Of a stretch of DNA of 64,000 bases, positions 43,876 through 53,314 are shown piece by piece. A model generated the notes under the pieces. It was given only the letters and a program-made list of their open reading frames with translations. It had not been told where the DNA came from and searched no databases. Both the position numbers and the translations under genes were made by a program. The stretch covers positions 1 to 64,000 of the forward strand of contig CAVINS010000004.1 of assembly GCA_963643925.1 (NCBI GenBank), given 5' to 3'. Numbering within the stretch: the stretch's first letter is position 1; the number at the start of each line of letters is the position of its first letter. The stretch is from Phocaeicola_A sp963643925. GTDB taxonomy: Bacteria; Bacteroidota; Bacteroidia; Bacteroidales; Bacteroidaceae.

Positions 43876-45129
43876 ATGAAAAAGTTATCTATCGCTATCC
43901 TGCTCCTTAGTCCATTCGCCCTCGCCTATGGTCAGCAAGCCGACCAAGTGCTGTTGCGCATCGGCGGACGTGAGGTGCTCCGCTCGGAGTATGAATATGC
44001 CTACACGAAGAACCACGCCGAGGCACAGCTATCGCCCGAATTATTCCTACAGACCTTCGTCGACCTGAAGCTGTTGGCCCTGGAAGCCGAGAGCCGGGGA
44101 CTGGACACGTTGCCATCGTTCCGCCAACGCATAAAAGCGTGGACCGCCGGAGAGGAGACCCTGGGACTAGAGATGGCGAAAGCCCATAAAACCTCATGCG
44201 TACGCATTGCACACCTTTACATCCATCTGCCGCAATCCTCCTCACAATCCTTCATCCAGAAATCGTGCGACCGCATGGAGAAGATTTACCGCAAGGCATC
44301 TGCCAAGGGCAACTTCGAACAGGTGGTGATGGAAGCTATGAGCCACCCCACCAACGGCCTCTATGGCGAACTGACCATCTTGCCGGCACACCATACTATG
44401 GAAATAATCGAACAGAAGATACGTTCCATGGAGGTGGGCGAGCTATGTCGTCCCTTCTTATCACAGGCCGGCGTGCATCTGATACAGCTACTCGGGAGAG
44501 ATGTGCACCACGAGCACGCTTCGGACGCTACCATACAAGATACCCAAGAAGAGAAACAGACGCTCTTCCTGCAGGCCGAGATACGTGACGCGTTGCTGCG
44601 GGATGCATTGCAGCAGGACGAGGCTCAACGCGAGGAAGACTTGCAGGAGCAACTGAAACAGCACTTCGACGCACACCGCGCAAACTACGCATGGGAACTG
44701 CCCCACTACAAAGGCGCCGTAGTAGCCTGTCGCGACAAAGCCTCGGCAAAGCTAGTGAAGAAGTTGCTGAAGGCCAATCCGCAGAATCAGTGGAATTCGT
44801 TGCTGAGAGCCCTTGCCCAACAAGAGGAAAGTGGCATACATCAGCCTTACGCTTGCGGACTTTACCAGATAGGCACCGTCCCATTAGTGGACAGGGTTGT
44901 CTTTAAACAAAAGAGCTGTCAACTGCCAGCCGATACCCCTATCGTAGTCAAGCGGGGAAAGGTGCTGAAGAAAGGTCCTGAGAGTTTCGAGGATGTCTAT
45001 TCACTGATCTATGCCGACTATATGGCACACCGCAAAGAGATACAGATGAGTGAATTGAGGAAGAAATACAAAGTTGAAATAAACGAAGAGGAATTAAAAA
45101 CAGTTAATATCCATCAGACGAAAGGATGA
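43876..45129 (+). CDS. PpiC/SurA-type periplasmic peptidyl-prolyl isomerase
   Basis: 417 residues. Signal peptide MKKLSIAILLLSPFALAYG. A SurA-like N-terminal helical part (GGREVLRSEYEYAYTKN) precedes one parvulin-like domain (SCVRIAHLYIHLP, EQVVMEAMSHPTNGLYGELTILPAH, QAGVHLIQLLGRD) and a second, poorly conserved one (YKGAVVACRDKASAK). Likely a periplasmic chaperone for outer membrane proteins. First gene of a six-gene operon to mutL. Confidence 0.88.
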   Translation: MKKLSIAILLLSPFALAYGQQADQVLLRIGGREVLRSEYEYAYTKNHAEAQLSPELFLQTFVDLKLLALEAESRGLDTLPSFRQRIKAWTAGEETLGLEMAKAHKTSCVRIAHLYIHLPQSSSQSFIQKSCDRMEKIYRKASAKGNFEQVVMEAMSHPTNGLYGELTILPAHHTMEIIEQKIRSMEVGELCRPFLSQAGVHLIQLLGRDVHHEHASDATIQDTQEEKQTLFLQAEIRDALLRDALQQDEAQREEDLQEQLKQHFDAHRANYAWELPHYKGAVVACRDKASAKLVKKLLKANPQNQWNSLLRALAQQEESGIHQPYACGLYQIGTVPLVDRVVFKQKSCQLPADTPIVVKRGKVLKKGPESFEDVYSLIYADYMAHRKEIQMSELRKKYKVEINEEELKTVNIHQTKG

Positions 45130-45172
45130 AAGCTGTACCTTCGTTAGTTATTAAGCACAATACGAGAAAGAT

Positions 45173-46033
45173 ATGAAGTGTTTGTGGATATTGTCGGGGT
45201 TGTTGATACTCTTGTCCTCGTGCCAGAAGACGCACGACTTCAAGGGGAAGACACCATTGGTGGAAGCAAGCGGACAGGTTCTCTTTCGGGAGGACTTGAC
45301 ACAGATGCTGCCCGCCGGCCTGTCGAAGAAAGACAGTGCGCAATATGCCGAGAACTACATACACAACTGGGTGGAGGAGGTGCTTCTCTACGAAAAGGCA
45401 CAACGCAACGTGGCTGGAGACAGCAAGGTGGAAGAATTGGTGAGCAACTACCGAAAAGCACTCGTGATACACACCTACCAACAGAATCTCATAGCACAGA
45501 AATTGGTCAACCAGGTGTCGGACGACGATGTGAAGGACTTCTACGAGCACAACCAGAAACTGTTCATCCTCGACCAGCCCTTGATAAAAGGGCTCTTCAT
45601 CAAAGTGCCCGTGAGCGAGCGGGATGTGCAGAATGTGCGCACATGGTACCGCAAGCTTACGCCCGAGAATGTGGAGAAACTGGAGAAATTCAGCCTGAAA
45701 GGGGCAGTAGACTATACCTACTTTCTCGACAAGTGGATCGAGCTGTCCGACGTATCGGAGAAAATTCCCTCCACGGCACATCTCACACAGAGTTTGCTCA
45801 CAGAAGACCCCACCGTAGAGGTACAGGACGATGGCTATTGGTATTTCCTACATGCCACGGAGATGGTGAAGGCCGGCAACGTGAAGCCCCTGGACTTCGC
45901 CTTCAACGAGGTGAAGGAGATGCTGATGAACCTGCGTCAGGTAGACTTCATGCAGCAGGTGAAGGACGAACTCGTGAAGCGGGCTACAAACAAGAAAGAA
46001 ATTATTTATTATTACAAAGATGCAAATGAATAG
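45173..46033 (+). CDS. SurA-like lipoprotein chaperone without a clear isomerase domain
   Basis: 286 residues. Lipobox LLSSC right after MKCLWILSGLLI. It resembles the SurA N-terminal chaperone module (LVEASGQVLFREDLTQML, IHNWVEEVLLYEKAQRN) and the following helical linker, but I see no intact parvulin active-site pattern. Overlaps the next gene by 14 bases. Confidence 0.82.
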   Translation: MKCLWILSGLLILLSSCQKTHDFKGKTPLVEASGQVLFREDLTQMLPAGLSKKDSAQYAENYIHNWVEEVLLYEKAQRNVAGDSKVEELVSNYRKALVIHTYQQNLIAQKLVNQVSDDDVKDFYEHNQKLFILDQPLIKGLFIKVPVSERDVQNVRTWYRKLTPENVEKLEKFSLKGAVDYTYFLDKWIELSDVSEKIPSTAHLTQSLLTEDPTVEVQDDGYWYFLHATEMVKAGNVKPLDFAFNEVKEMLMNLRQVDFMQQVKDELVKRATNKKEIIYYYKDANE

Positions 46034-47384
46034 ATTGCTTAGTTTCAGAAGTTTATTATTGCTATGTGTGATGTGCGTCAGCGTTGCTGCGTCGGCACAG
46101 GACAATGTAATAGACGAAGTGGTCTGGGTGGTTGGAGACGAAGCCATTCTGAAATCGGATATCGAAGAGGAACGGATTCGGGCACAATACGAAGGACAGA
46201 AGTTGGACGGAGACCCCTACTGCGTGATCCCCGAACGTCTGGCTATCCAGAAACTCTTCCTTCACCAGGCAGCCATCGACAGTATCGAGGTGGACGAGTC
46301 TGACGTATTGAGCCGTGTAGAGGAGCAGACCAACTTCTACATCAGCCAGATAGGTTCGAAGGAAAAGATGGAGGAGTACTTCAATAAGACCACTACCAAA
46401 ATCCGTGAGGAGTTGCGCGACAACATACGCGATGCGTTGACCGTACAACGCATGCAGGACAAGATTGTGGGCGACATCAAGGTGACACCAGCACAAGTTC
46501 GCCGTTACTTCAAGGATCTGCCCGCCGACAGCATCCCCTATATCCCCACACAGGTGGAGGTGCAGATTATCACCATCGAGCCGAAGATTCAGCAAGAGGA
46601 GATAGACGGGATAAAGGAACGCTTGCGTGAATACACCGAGCGTGTGAACTCTGGTAGCACACAGTTCTCTACCCTTGCGCGCCTCTACTCCGAAGATGCC
46701 GGTTCGGCTATCCATGGCGGCGAGCTCGATTTTATGGGACGTGGCTCTCTCGACCCGGCCTTCGCCAATGTGGCATTCAACCTGACAGACCCTAAAAAGG
46801 TGTCTAAGGTTGTGGAGTCGGAGTATGGTTACCATATCATCCAGCTCATCGAGAAACGAGGCGACCGCATCAAGGTGCGTCACATCCTACTCATCCCGAA
46901 AGTGGCACAGACCGACCTGGACGCAGCCACCCTGCGTCTGGACTCCATCGCCAACGACATCCGCAACAGCAAGTTCCCCTTCGAGGAGGCTGCCCAGTAC
47001 ATCTCCAGCGACAAGGACACCCGCAACAACCATGGTCTGATGCCTAACAAACGCACCGGCACGTCGAAGTTCCAGATGCAGGAACTGCCGGCCGAGATTG
47101 CCAAGGTAGTGGACAAGATGAACGTGGGCGAGATATCCAATGCCTTCACTATGATCAACGACAAGCAGAAGAATGTCTGCGTCATCGTTCGACTGAAATC
47201 GCGCATCAACGGACACAAGGCCACCATCACCGATGACTATCAACAGTTGAAGGACGTGGTGGTAAGCAAACGTCAGAGCGAGAAACTGGATAAATGGATT
47301 CGCGAGAAACAAAAGAATACATACGTAAGAATCAATGAGAACTGGCAGAACTGCGACTTCAAGTACCCAGGCTGGATTCATTGA
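46020..47384 (+). CDS. surA: SurA-like periplasmic peptidyl-prolyl isomerase
   Basis: 454 residues; a second ATG two codons in (46026, MNRLLSF) is equally likely. Signal peptide to VAASAQ. N-terminal chaperone region (NVIDEVVWVVGDEAILKSDI), then two parvulin domains: FSTLARLYSEDAGSAIHGGELDFMG with GYHIIQLIEKRGD, and VRHILLIPKV with a weaker copy. It escorts outer membrane proteins to the BAM complex. Confidence 0.93.
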   Translation: MQMNRLLSFRSLLLLCVMCVSVAASAQDNVIDEVVWVVGDEAILKSDIEEERIRAQYEGQKLDGDPYCVIPERLAIQKLFLHQAAIDSIEVDESDVLSRVEEQTNFYISQIGSKEKMEEYFNKTTTKIREELRDNIRDALTVQRMQDKIVGDIKVTPAQVRRYFKDLPADSIPYIPTQVEVQIITIEPKIQQEEIDGIKERLREYTERVNSGSTQFSTLARLYSEDAGSAIHGGELDFMGRGSLDPAFANVAFNLTDPKKVSKVVESEYGYHIIQLIEKRGDRIKVRHILLIPKVAQTDLDAATLRLDSIANDIRNSKFPFEEAAQYISSDKDTRNNHGLMPNKRTGTSKFQMQELPAEIAKVVDKMNVGEISNAFTMINDKQKNVCVIVRLKSRINGHKATITDDYQQLKDVVVSKRQSEKLDKWIREKQKNTYVRINENWQNCDFKYPGWIH

Positions 47385-47407
47385 TAACTTACAGAATGTG
47401 ATAGGAT

Positions 47408-49060
47408 ATGTCCGACAGAAAGAATAACACGAAAAGGCATAGGATACTTCTGGCAAGTGTCCTGTGCTTTTTCGGCCTTTGCATGGCACAGGTGCGTACC
47501 ACACGACCAACGGGCAACAGCGACAAGAAGACGAAGGTCTACCTGATTCACTCAGACGAGCTGCGCTTCAACAAGCGGGACAACCCCGACGCACAGATTC
47601 TCGATGGCAACGTGGTGTTCCGCCACGACAGCGTCTATATGTATTGCGACAGTGCCTACTTCTACGAAGCCAAGAACTCGTTCGAGGCATTCGGCAACGT
47701 GAAGATGAACCAAGGCGACACGCTGTTCCTCTATAGCGACTGGCTGTTCTACGACGGCAACACACAGATAACCCAGGTACGCGAGAATGTGCGCATGGAG
47801 AACCGCAATACGGTGCTCACCACCGATAGCCTCAACTACGACCGCATCTTCAATCTGGGATACTTCTTCGAGGGAGGAACGCTGATGGACGAGGAAAATG
47901 TGCTCACCTCCGACTGGGGAGAGTACAGCCCGGCCACCAAGTTCGCCGTGTTCAACTACAACGTGAAACTGGTGAACCCCAAGTTCACACTCACCTCGGA
48001 CACGTTGCGCTACAACACCGTCACCAAAGTGGCCAACATAGTGGGACCCTCCAACATCGACAATGGTGAGAACCACATCTATTCCGAGATGGGATTCTAC
48101 AACACCGCCACCCAACAGGCGGAACTGCTCCAACGCTCCGTGCTGGTGAACGGCAGCCGCCAATTGGTGGGCGATAGTCTCTATTATGACCGCACGGCTG
48201 GCTATGGCGAGGCTTTCCGTCATGTGGTGATGACCGACGTGGAGAACAAGAACATGCTGACGGGCGAATACTGCTACTACAACGAGCTGACGGGCTATGC
48301 CATGGCTACCGACAGTGCTGTGGCCATCAACTACTCACAGGATGGCGACAGCCTTTATCTGCATGCCGACACGCTGAAGATGATGTCGTACAACTTCAAC
48401 ACCGACTCGGTCTACCGCAAGACCTTTGCCTACTACAAGGTGCGTGCCTACAAGACCAACATGCAGGCCGTGTGCGACTCCATGGTGTTCAGCTCGCTGG
48501 ACTCGTGCATGACGATGTACAACAACCCCATCGTGTGGAACGAGAACCAACAGCTCTTCGGCGAGCAGATTAAGGTGTACATGAACGACAGCACCGTCGA
48601 CTGGGCCCACGTCATCAATCAAGCCATGTCCATCGAAAGCATCGACTCCACCTGCTACAACCAGGTGAGCGGCAAGGAGATGAAGGCCTACTTTGTGGGC
48701 GGAGAGATTGACCATGCCGACGTGACAGGAAATGTGCGCATCGTCTACTTCCCCATCGACGACAAGGACAGTACCATCATCGGTGCCAACTGTGCGGAGA
48801 CCAGCGTACTCAACGTCTATATGAAACAGCGGAAGATTCAGAAGATAGTTGCCAGTCCCAAGACCTCGGGCACGCTCTATCCGCTGCCCCTGCTTCCCAA
48901 GGACAAGCGTTACCTGCCATCGTTTGCGTGGTTCGACTACATCCGGCCGCTCAACAAAGACGACATCTTCATGTGGCGAGGCAAGAAAGCGGGACAAGAG
49001 CTGAAGGCTTCCGTACGCAGAGAGGTGCCGTTGCCCACATTACAACGGAATAAAAGATAA
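47408..49060 (+). CDS. OstA/LptA-like lipopolysaccharide-transport family protein
   Basis: 550 residues. Signal peptide (RILLASVLCFFGLCMAQ), then repeated beta-jelly-roll strands of the OstA type: LDGNVVFRHDSVYMYCDSAYFY, AFGNVKMNQGDTLFLYSD, ENRNTVLTTDSLNYDR. Probably a periplasmic bridge component for LPS, as LptA/LptD N-terminal domains. Cotranscribed with SurA-like chaperones. Confidence 0.88.
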   Translation: MSDRKNNTKRHRILLASVLCFFGLCMAQVRTTRPTGNSDKKTKVYLIHSDELRFNKRDNPDAQILDGNVVFRHDSVYMYCDSAYFYEAKNSFEAFGNVKMNQGDTLFLYSDWLFYDGNTQITQVRENVRMENRNTVLTTDSLNYDRIFNLGYFFEGGTLMDEENVLTSDWGEYSPATKFAVFNYNVKLVNPKFTLTSDTLRYNTVTKVANIVGPSNIDNGENHIYSEMGFYNTATQQAELLQRSVLVNGSRQLVGDSLYYDRTAGYGEAFRHVVMTDVENKNMLTGEYCYYNELTGYAMATDSAVAINYSQDGDSLYLHADTLKMMSYNFNTDSVYRKTFAYYKVRAYKTNMQAVCDSMVFSSLDSCMTMYNNPIVWNENQQLFGEQIKVYMNDSTVDWAHVINQAMSIESIDSTCYNQVSGKEMKAYFVGGEIDHADVTGNVRIVYFPIDDKDSTIIGANCAETSVLNVYMKQRKIQKIVASPKTSGTLYPLPLLPKDKRYLPSFAWFDYIRPLNKDDIFMWRGKKAGQELKASVRREVPLPTLQRNKR

Positions 49061-49071
49061 GGAGGTATCAT

Positions 49072-49368
49072 ATGGGAATGTTCAAAATGAGACAGCCGCG
49101 CGCCTACGAGCATAAATATATATATGTAGACGAGCGGAAAGAGAAACTGCAGAAGATGGAAGAGGCTGCCAAGCGCGAACTGGGTATGCTGCCCGAACGT
49201 GAGTTCCGTCCCGAGGATATTCGTGGAAAGTTCGTCGAGGGAACCACCCACCTGAAAAGGCGCAAGGAGGATGGCCGCAAACCACTCTCCTATGCTACCA
49301 TGCTGGTAGCCATTGGAGTGTTGTTGTTCATATTACACTACCTGGTAACCGGTAGCTGGAACTTCTAA
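49072..49368 (+). CDS. Small conserved protein with one C-terminal membrane segment
   Basis: 98 residues. Basic and charged N-terminus (YEHKYIYVDERKEKLQKMEEAAKRE), then a tail anchor YATMLVAIGVLLFILHYLV. It lies 11 bases after the OstA-like gene and 10 before mutL, so it is surely cotranscribed. Function unknown; context suggests envelope biogenesis. Confidence 0.85.
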   Translation: MGMFKMRQPRAYEHKYIYVDERKEKLQKMEEAAKRELGMLPEREFRPEDIRGKFVEGTTHLKRRKEDGRKPLSYATMLVAIGVLLFILHYLVTGSWNF

Positions 49369-49378
49369 CAGAACAGAA

Positions 49379-51226
49379 ATGAGTGACATTATTCGTTTAT
49401 TACCCGATTCGGTAGCCAACCAGATTGCGGCCGGTGAGGTCATCCAACGCCCCGCCTCAGTCATCAAGGAGTTGGTGGAGAATGCCATCGATGCCGAAGC
49501 ACAACGCATCGATGTCATCATCACCGATGCGGGGAAGACAAGCATACAAGTGGTGGACGACGGCAAAGGTATGTCTGAGACGGATGCCCGTCTGGCCTTC
49601 GAACGTCATGCCACATCCAAGATAAAAGAGGCGGCAGACCTCTTCGCCCTACGTACCATGGGATTCCGGGGCGAGGCGTTGGCCTCCATCGCAGCCGTGG
49701 CACAAGTGGAGCTGAAGACCCGCACGGCCAACGACGAACTGGGCACCGCCATCAGCATCTCAGGCTGCAAGGTGGAGAGTCAGGAGGTAGTCTCCTGCCC
49801 CAAAGGGAGCAACTTCCTGGTGAAGAACCTCTTCTTTAACGTGCCGGCACGGCGGAAGTTCCTCAAGTCCAACCAGACGGAGCTGAGCAACATCCTCACC
49901 GAGTTCGAGCGCATCGTGTTGGTGAACCCCGGCATCAGCTTCTCGCTGGTGCACAACGATGCCACCATGTTCTCGCTGCCAAAGACCACACTGCGCCAGC
50001 GTCTGTTGGATGTCTTCGGACGGAAACTCAACCAGCAACTGCTGCCTGTGGATGTGGAGACCACTCTAGCTAGGGTGCACGGCTATGTGGGCAAACCCGA
50101 GGCTGCGCGCAAGAAAGGGTCGCACCAGTACTTCTTCGTCAATGGCCGCTACATGCGCCACCCCTATTTCCACCGCGCCGTGATGGACGCCTACGAACAC
50201 CTCATCCCGGCAGGCGAACAGGTGTCGTACTTCGTCTATTTCGAGGTGGACCCGGCCAACATCGACGTGAACATACACCCCACAAAGACTGAGATAAAGT
50301 TCGAGAACGAGCAGGCTATCTGGCAGATTGTGGCAGCGATGGTGAAGGAGTCACTGGGCAAGTTCAGTGCCATCCCCTCCATCGACTTCGACACCGAAGG
50401 GATGCCCGACATGCCGTTGTTCAACAGCGAACACGAGGTGGCACCCCCAAAGGTTGACTACAACCCCAACTACAATCCCTTCAAGGCGGATGGGACTCCC
50501 TCATACGCCCAGCAGCACAACAACAGCCGTTGGGAAGACCTCTATAAGGGAATCGATGAGATTGCCCCTTTTGCACCGGAGGGAGACGAACCTGTCACTC
50601 CATCGGAACTGAGCGGAGCGCCTTCGCAACTGAACCTGCTGCAGGAGAAGGGTACACACATGGAGATGTCGTCGCGCCACTATCAGTACAAAGGACGCTA
50701 CATCCTCACTTCGGTAAAGTCGGGACTGATGATTATCGACCAGCAACGGGCACACGTCCGTGTACTCTTCGACCGCTATCTGACACAGATGGAGAAGCGG
50801 CAAGGAGCATCACAAGGCGTTTTGTTCCCCGAGGTGGTACAGTTCCCCGCTTCGGAGCAGGTGATACTGGAGAGCATCACTGACGACCTGACGGCCATCG
50901 GTTTCGACCTATCCAACCTGGGAGGAGGTAGTTATGCCATCAATGGCGTACCAGCAGGCATCGAGGGACTCAATCCGATTGACTTGCTCAACAATATGGT
51001 GCACACCGCCATGGAGAAGGGCAACGATGTGAAACGTGACGTGCGGAGCATCATCGCCCTGTCGCTTGCCAAGTCAGCCGCCATCGTACCCGGCCAGGTG
51101 CTTGGTCAGGAGGAGATGAACAGCCTAGTGGATAGCCTGTTCGCCAGCACCACCCCCAACTACACGCCCGACGGTAAGGTGATACTATCCGTCATCCCCG
51201 AGGCGGACATCGAGCGTCTGTTCTGA
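49379..51226 (+). CDS. mutL: DNA mismatch repair protein MutL
   Basis: 615 residues. GHKL ATPase motifs: ELVENAIDAEAQRIDVI, VVDDGKGMSETDA, TMGFRGEALASIAAV; a transducer domain with VNGRYMRHPYFHRA; then a variable linker and a C-terminal dimerisation domain. The endonuclease motif of many MutLs (DQHAxxE) is altered to IIDQQRAHVRVLF, lacking the Glu, so nicking activity is doubtful. Last gene of the operon. Confidence 0.96.
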   Translation: MSDIIRLLPDSVANQIAAGEVIQRPASVIKELVENAIDAEAQRIDVIITDAGKTSIQVVDDGKGMSETDARLAFERHATSKIKEAADLFALRTMGFRGEALASIAAVAQVELKTRTANDELGTAISISGCKVESQEVVSCPKGSNFLVKNLFFNVPARRKFLKSNQTELSNILTEFERIVLVNPGISFSLVHNDATMFSLPKTTLRQRLLDVFGRKLNQQLLPVDVETTLARVHGYVGKPEAARKKGSHQYFFVNGRYMRHPYFHRAVMDAYEHLIPAGEQVSYFVYFEVDPANIDVNIHPTKTEIKFENEQAIWQIVAAMVKESLGKFSAIPSIDFDTEGMPDMPLFNSEHEVAPPKVDYNPNYNPFKADGTPSYAQQHNNSRWEDLYKGIDEIAPFAPEGDEPVTPSELSGAPSQLNLLQEKGTHMEMSSRHYQYKGRYILTSVKSGLMIIDQQRAHVRVLFDRYLTQMEKRQGASQGVLFPEVVQFPASEQVILESITDDLTAIGFDLSNLGGGSYAINGVPAGIEGLNPIDLLNNMVHTAMEKGNDVKRDVRSIIALSLAKSAAIVPGQVLGQEEMNSLVDSLFASTTPNYTPDGKVILSVIPEADIERLF

Positions 51227-51244
51227 CAACACACAATAAACAGG

Positions 51245-51290
51245 CAGAGGCACAGCGCAGAATGATATCCGGCTGTGCCTCTGTTTGTTT
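51245..51290. terminator. Terminator between mutL and the sulfhydrylase gene
   Basis: 12-bp perfect stem CAGAGGCACAGC / GCTGTGCCTCTG with T-rich TTTGTTTATT after it; lies between convergent genes. Confidence 0.82.
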
Positions 51291-51307
51291 ATTGACTTCT
51301 AAGAGTC

Positions 51308-52585
51308 TTATTTCATAGCTTGCTCAATGTCAGCGATGATGTCCTCTACATTCTCTATTCCTACAGAGAGACGAATCAGGTCGGGAGCTACGCCAGCCTC
51401 ACGCAACTGCTCGTCGGAGAGCTGACGGTGAGTGTGGCTTGCCGGGTGAAGCACACAGGTGCGCGCATCTGCCACGTGGGTCACGATGCAAATCATCTTC
51501 AGGCGGTCCATGAATTTGATGGCATCCTCACGTGTACCCTTCAGACCGAAGGCTATCACACCGCAAGAACCGTTCGGCAGATATTTCTGCCCCAGCTCAT
51601 AGTATTTGTCGCCCTTCAGTCCGCAGTAGTGTACCCAAGCCACCTTGTCGTTGGCCTTCAGCCATTCGGCTACGGTCTGTGCATTCTTGCAGTGCTGCGG
51701 CATACGCAGGTGCAGTGTCTCCAATCCCAGGTTGAGCAGGAACGCGTTCTGCGGAGCCTGTATAGAACCGAGGTCGCGCATCAGCTGAGCGGTGGCTTTG
51801 GTCATGTAGGCCATCTTGCCGAATGCTTTCGTATAGGTCAATCCGTGGTACGACTCGTCCGGCTGTGTCAGTCCGGGGAACTTGTCGGCATGAGCGTCCC
51901 AGTCGAAGTTACCGCTGTCCACGACTGCACCACCTACGGAGGTAGCGTGTCCGTCCATATATTTGGTGGTAGAGTGTGTCACGATGTCGGCACCCCACTC
52001 AAACGGGCGGCAGTTGATAGGTGTAGCGAAAGTGTTGTCCACAATCAAAGGTACACCATGGCTATGAGCGATGCGGGCGAACTTCTCAATGTCGAGCACG
52101 TCACAGCCAGGGTTGGAGATGGTCTCACCGAAGAGGGCTTTCGTGTTGGGGCGGAATGCCTTGCTGATTTCCTCCTCGGAGTCATCAGCATTGACGAAGG
52201 TACACTCGATGCCCAGTTTGCGCATCGTCACGTTGAAGAGGTTGAACGTGCCGCCATAGATGGTCGATGAGCACACGAAGTGGTCGCCTTTCTCGCAAAT
52301 GTTGAATACGGCATAGAAGTTTGCAGCCTGACCAGAGGAAGTCAACATAGCACCCACGCCACCTTCCAGGGCAGCAATCTTAGCTGCAACGGCATCGTTG
52401 GTGGGATTCTGCAAACGGGTGTAGAAGTAGCCGCTCTCTTCCAAGTCGAAGAGTCGTGCCATCTGCTCGCTTGTGTCATACTTGAATGTTGTACTCTGGT
52501 AGATAGGCAACACACGCGGTTCGCCTTTCTTAGGAGTCCATCCTGCCTGCACACAGATGGTTCCTTGTTGTTGTTTTTTATCCAT
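51308..52585 (-). CDS. metY: O-acetylhomoserine sulfhydrylase (Cys/Met metabolism PLP enzyme)
   Basis: 425 residues. PLP-dependent gamma-family: QSTTFKYDTSEQMARLF, TSSGQAANFYAVFN, the Schiff-base Lys in HSTTKYMDGHATSVGGAVVDSG, and C-terminal RLSVGIENVEDII. It makes homocysteine from O-acetylhomoserine and sulfide. Own promoter, short leader, so no room for a SAM riboswitch. Confidence 0.93.
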   Translation of the reverse strand: MDKKQQQGTICVQAGWTPKKGEPRVLPIYQSTTFKYDTSEQMARLFDLEESGYFYTRLQNPTNDAVAAKIAALEGGVGAMLTSSGQAANFYAVFNICEKGDHFVCSSTIYGGTFNLFNVTMRKLGIECTFVNADDSEEEISKAFRPNTKALFGETISNPGCDVLDIEKFARIAHSHGVPLIVDNTFATPINCRPFEWGADIVTHSTTKYMDGHATSVGGAVVDSGNFDWDAHADKFPGLTQPDESYHGLTYTKAFGKMAYMTKATAQLMRDLGSIQAPQNAFLLNLGLETLHLRMPQHCKNAQTVAEWLKANDKVAWVHYCGLKGDKYYELGQKYLPNGSCGVIAFGLKGTREDAIKFMDRLKMICIVTHVADARTCVLHPASHTHRQLSDEQLREAGVAPDLIRLSVGIENVEDIIADIEQAMK

Positions 52586-52627
52586 GATGTTATATTATGT
52601 TGTTTCTATAGAGATTAAAACTGAATG

Positions 52628-52658
52628 CAAAATTAGCAATAAAAGCGACCATCACCAA
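52628..52658 (-). promoter_or_regulatory. Promoter of the sulfhydrylase gene
   Basis: Minus strand TTG (52658-52656), 20 bases, TAATTTTG (52635-52628). Confidence 0.65.
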
Positions 52659-52731
52659 CCTTCTGGGCGCTGATTGTCTATGCGGCACATGGTTTTTGGA
52701 GTGACGAGTAGGCCAGATGGCAGAAAAAGCC

Positions 52732-52739
52732 TACCTTTG
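52732..52739 (+). promoter_or_regulatory. -7 box of the thioesterase gene
   Basis: TACCTTTG, 20 bases before the ATG; no matching -33 element. Confidence 0.55.
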
Positions 52740-52759
52740 CGGCCTAAACAAATAGCATT

Positions 52760-53176
52760 ATGAGCATCAAACACACTATGCCGGTGCAGATTCGCTTCAG
52801 CGATGTGGACCAGTTGGGCCATGTGAACAACTCGGTCTACTTCTCGCTCTACGACTTGGGCAAGACGGCTTATTTCCGCGACGTATTGGGCGAAGAGTTG
52901 GACTTTGGCGGCATCTGCACGGTGGTGGCCAACGTGAACGCCAGCTTCTTCACGCCGGTCTATTTCCACGACAACCTGGCCATCGAGACTACCACGATGC
53001 AGATTGGCAACAAAAGTTTCACGTTGCTGCAACGGGCTGTGGACGTCACCACCCAAGAGGTGAAGTGCGAGTGCCGCACCGTGATGGTCTGCTTCGACAT
53101 GCGCTCCAAGCAGACTGTGCCCGTGCCACAGGAGTGGCGCGATGCCATCAACACGTACGAGGGCAAGGAGCTGTAG
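52760..53176 (+). CDS. Acyl-CoA thioesterase, hotdog fold
   Basis: 138 residues. 4HBT-type motif QIRFSDVDQLGHVNNSVYFSLY with the catalytic Asp, followed by the hotdog helix DLGKTAYFRDVLG. It hydrolyses acyl-CoA or acyl-carrier thioesters; substrate not deducible. Monocistronic. Confidence 0.92.
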   Translation: MSIKHTMPVQIRFSDVDQLGHVNNSVYFSLYDLGKTAYFRDVLGEELDFGGICTVVANVNASFFTPVYFHDNLAIETTTMQIGNKSFTLLQRAVDVTTQEVKCECRTVMVCFDMRSKQTVPVPQEWRDAINTYEGKEL

Positions 53177-53223
53177 TTCCTACCCTTCACAAGAATCTCT
53201 TGCGTTGGTATTGGTTTGTATAT

Positions 53224-53264
53224 AAAAAACGCGTTGCCTGAAACCTTCACAGGCTAGGCAACGC
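53224..53264 (-). terminator. Terminator of gdhA
   Basis: 9-bp stem GCGTTGCCT/AGGCAACGC with a U-run (six T on the minus strand at 53229-53224), 51 bases past the gdhA stop. Confidence 0.8.
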
Positions 53265-53314
53265 AATTACAATACAAAATACAAATACAACTAAACGAGA
53301 TTCTTTTAATTATC

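Noticed and set aside
45178..46029. 283-codon frame on the same strand, overlapping the SurA-like lipoprotein gene
   Set aside because: Arg/Gly-rich out-of-frame product; the lipoprotein frame has a lipobox and family resemblance.
52586..52627. SAM riboswitch upstream of the sulfhydrylase gene
   Set aside because: The predicted leader is only about 40 bases and shows no riboswitch core.
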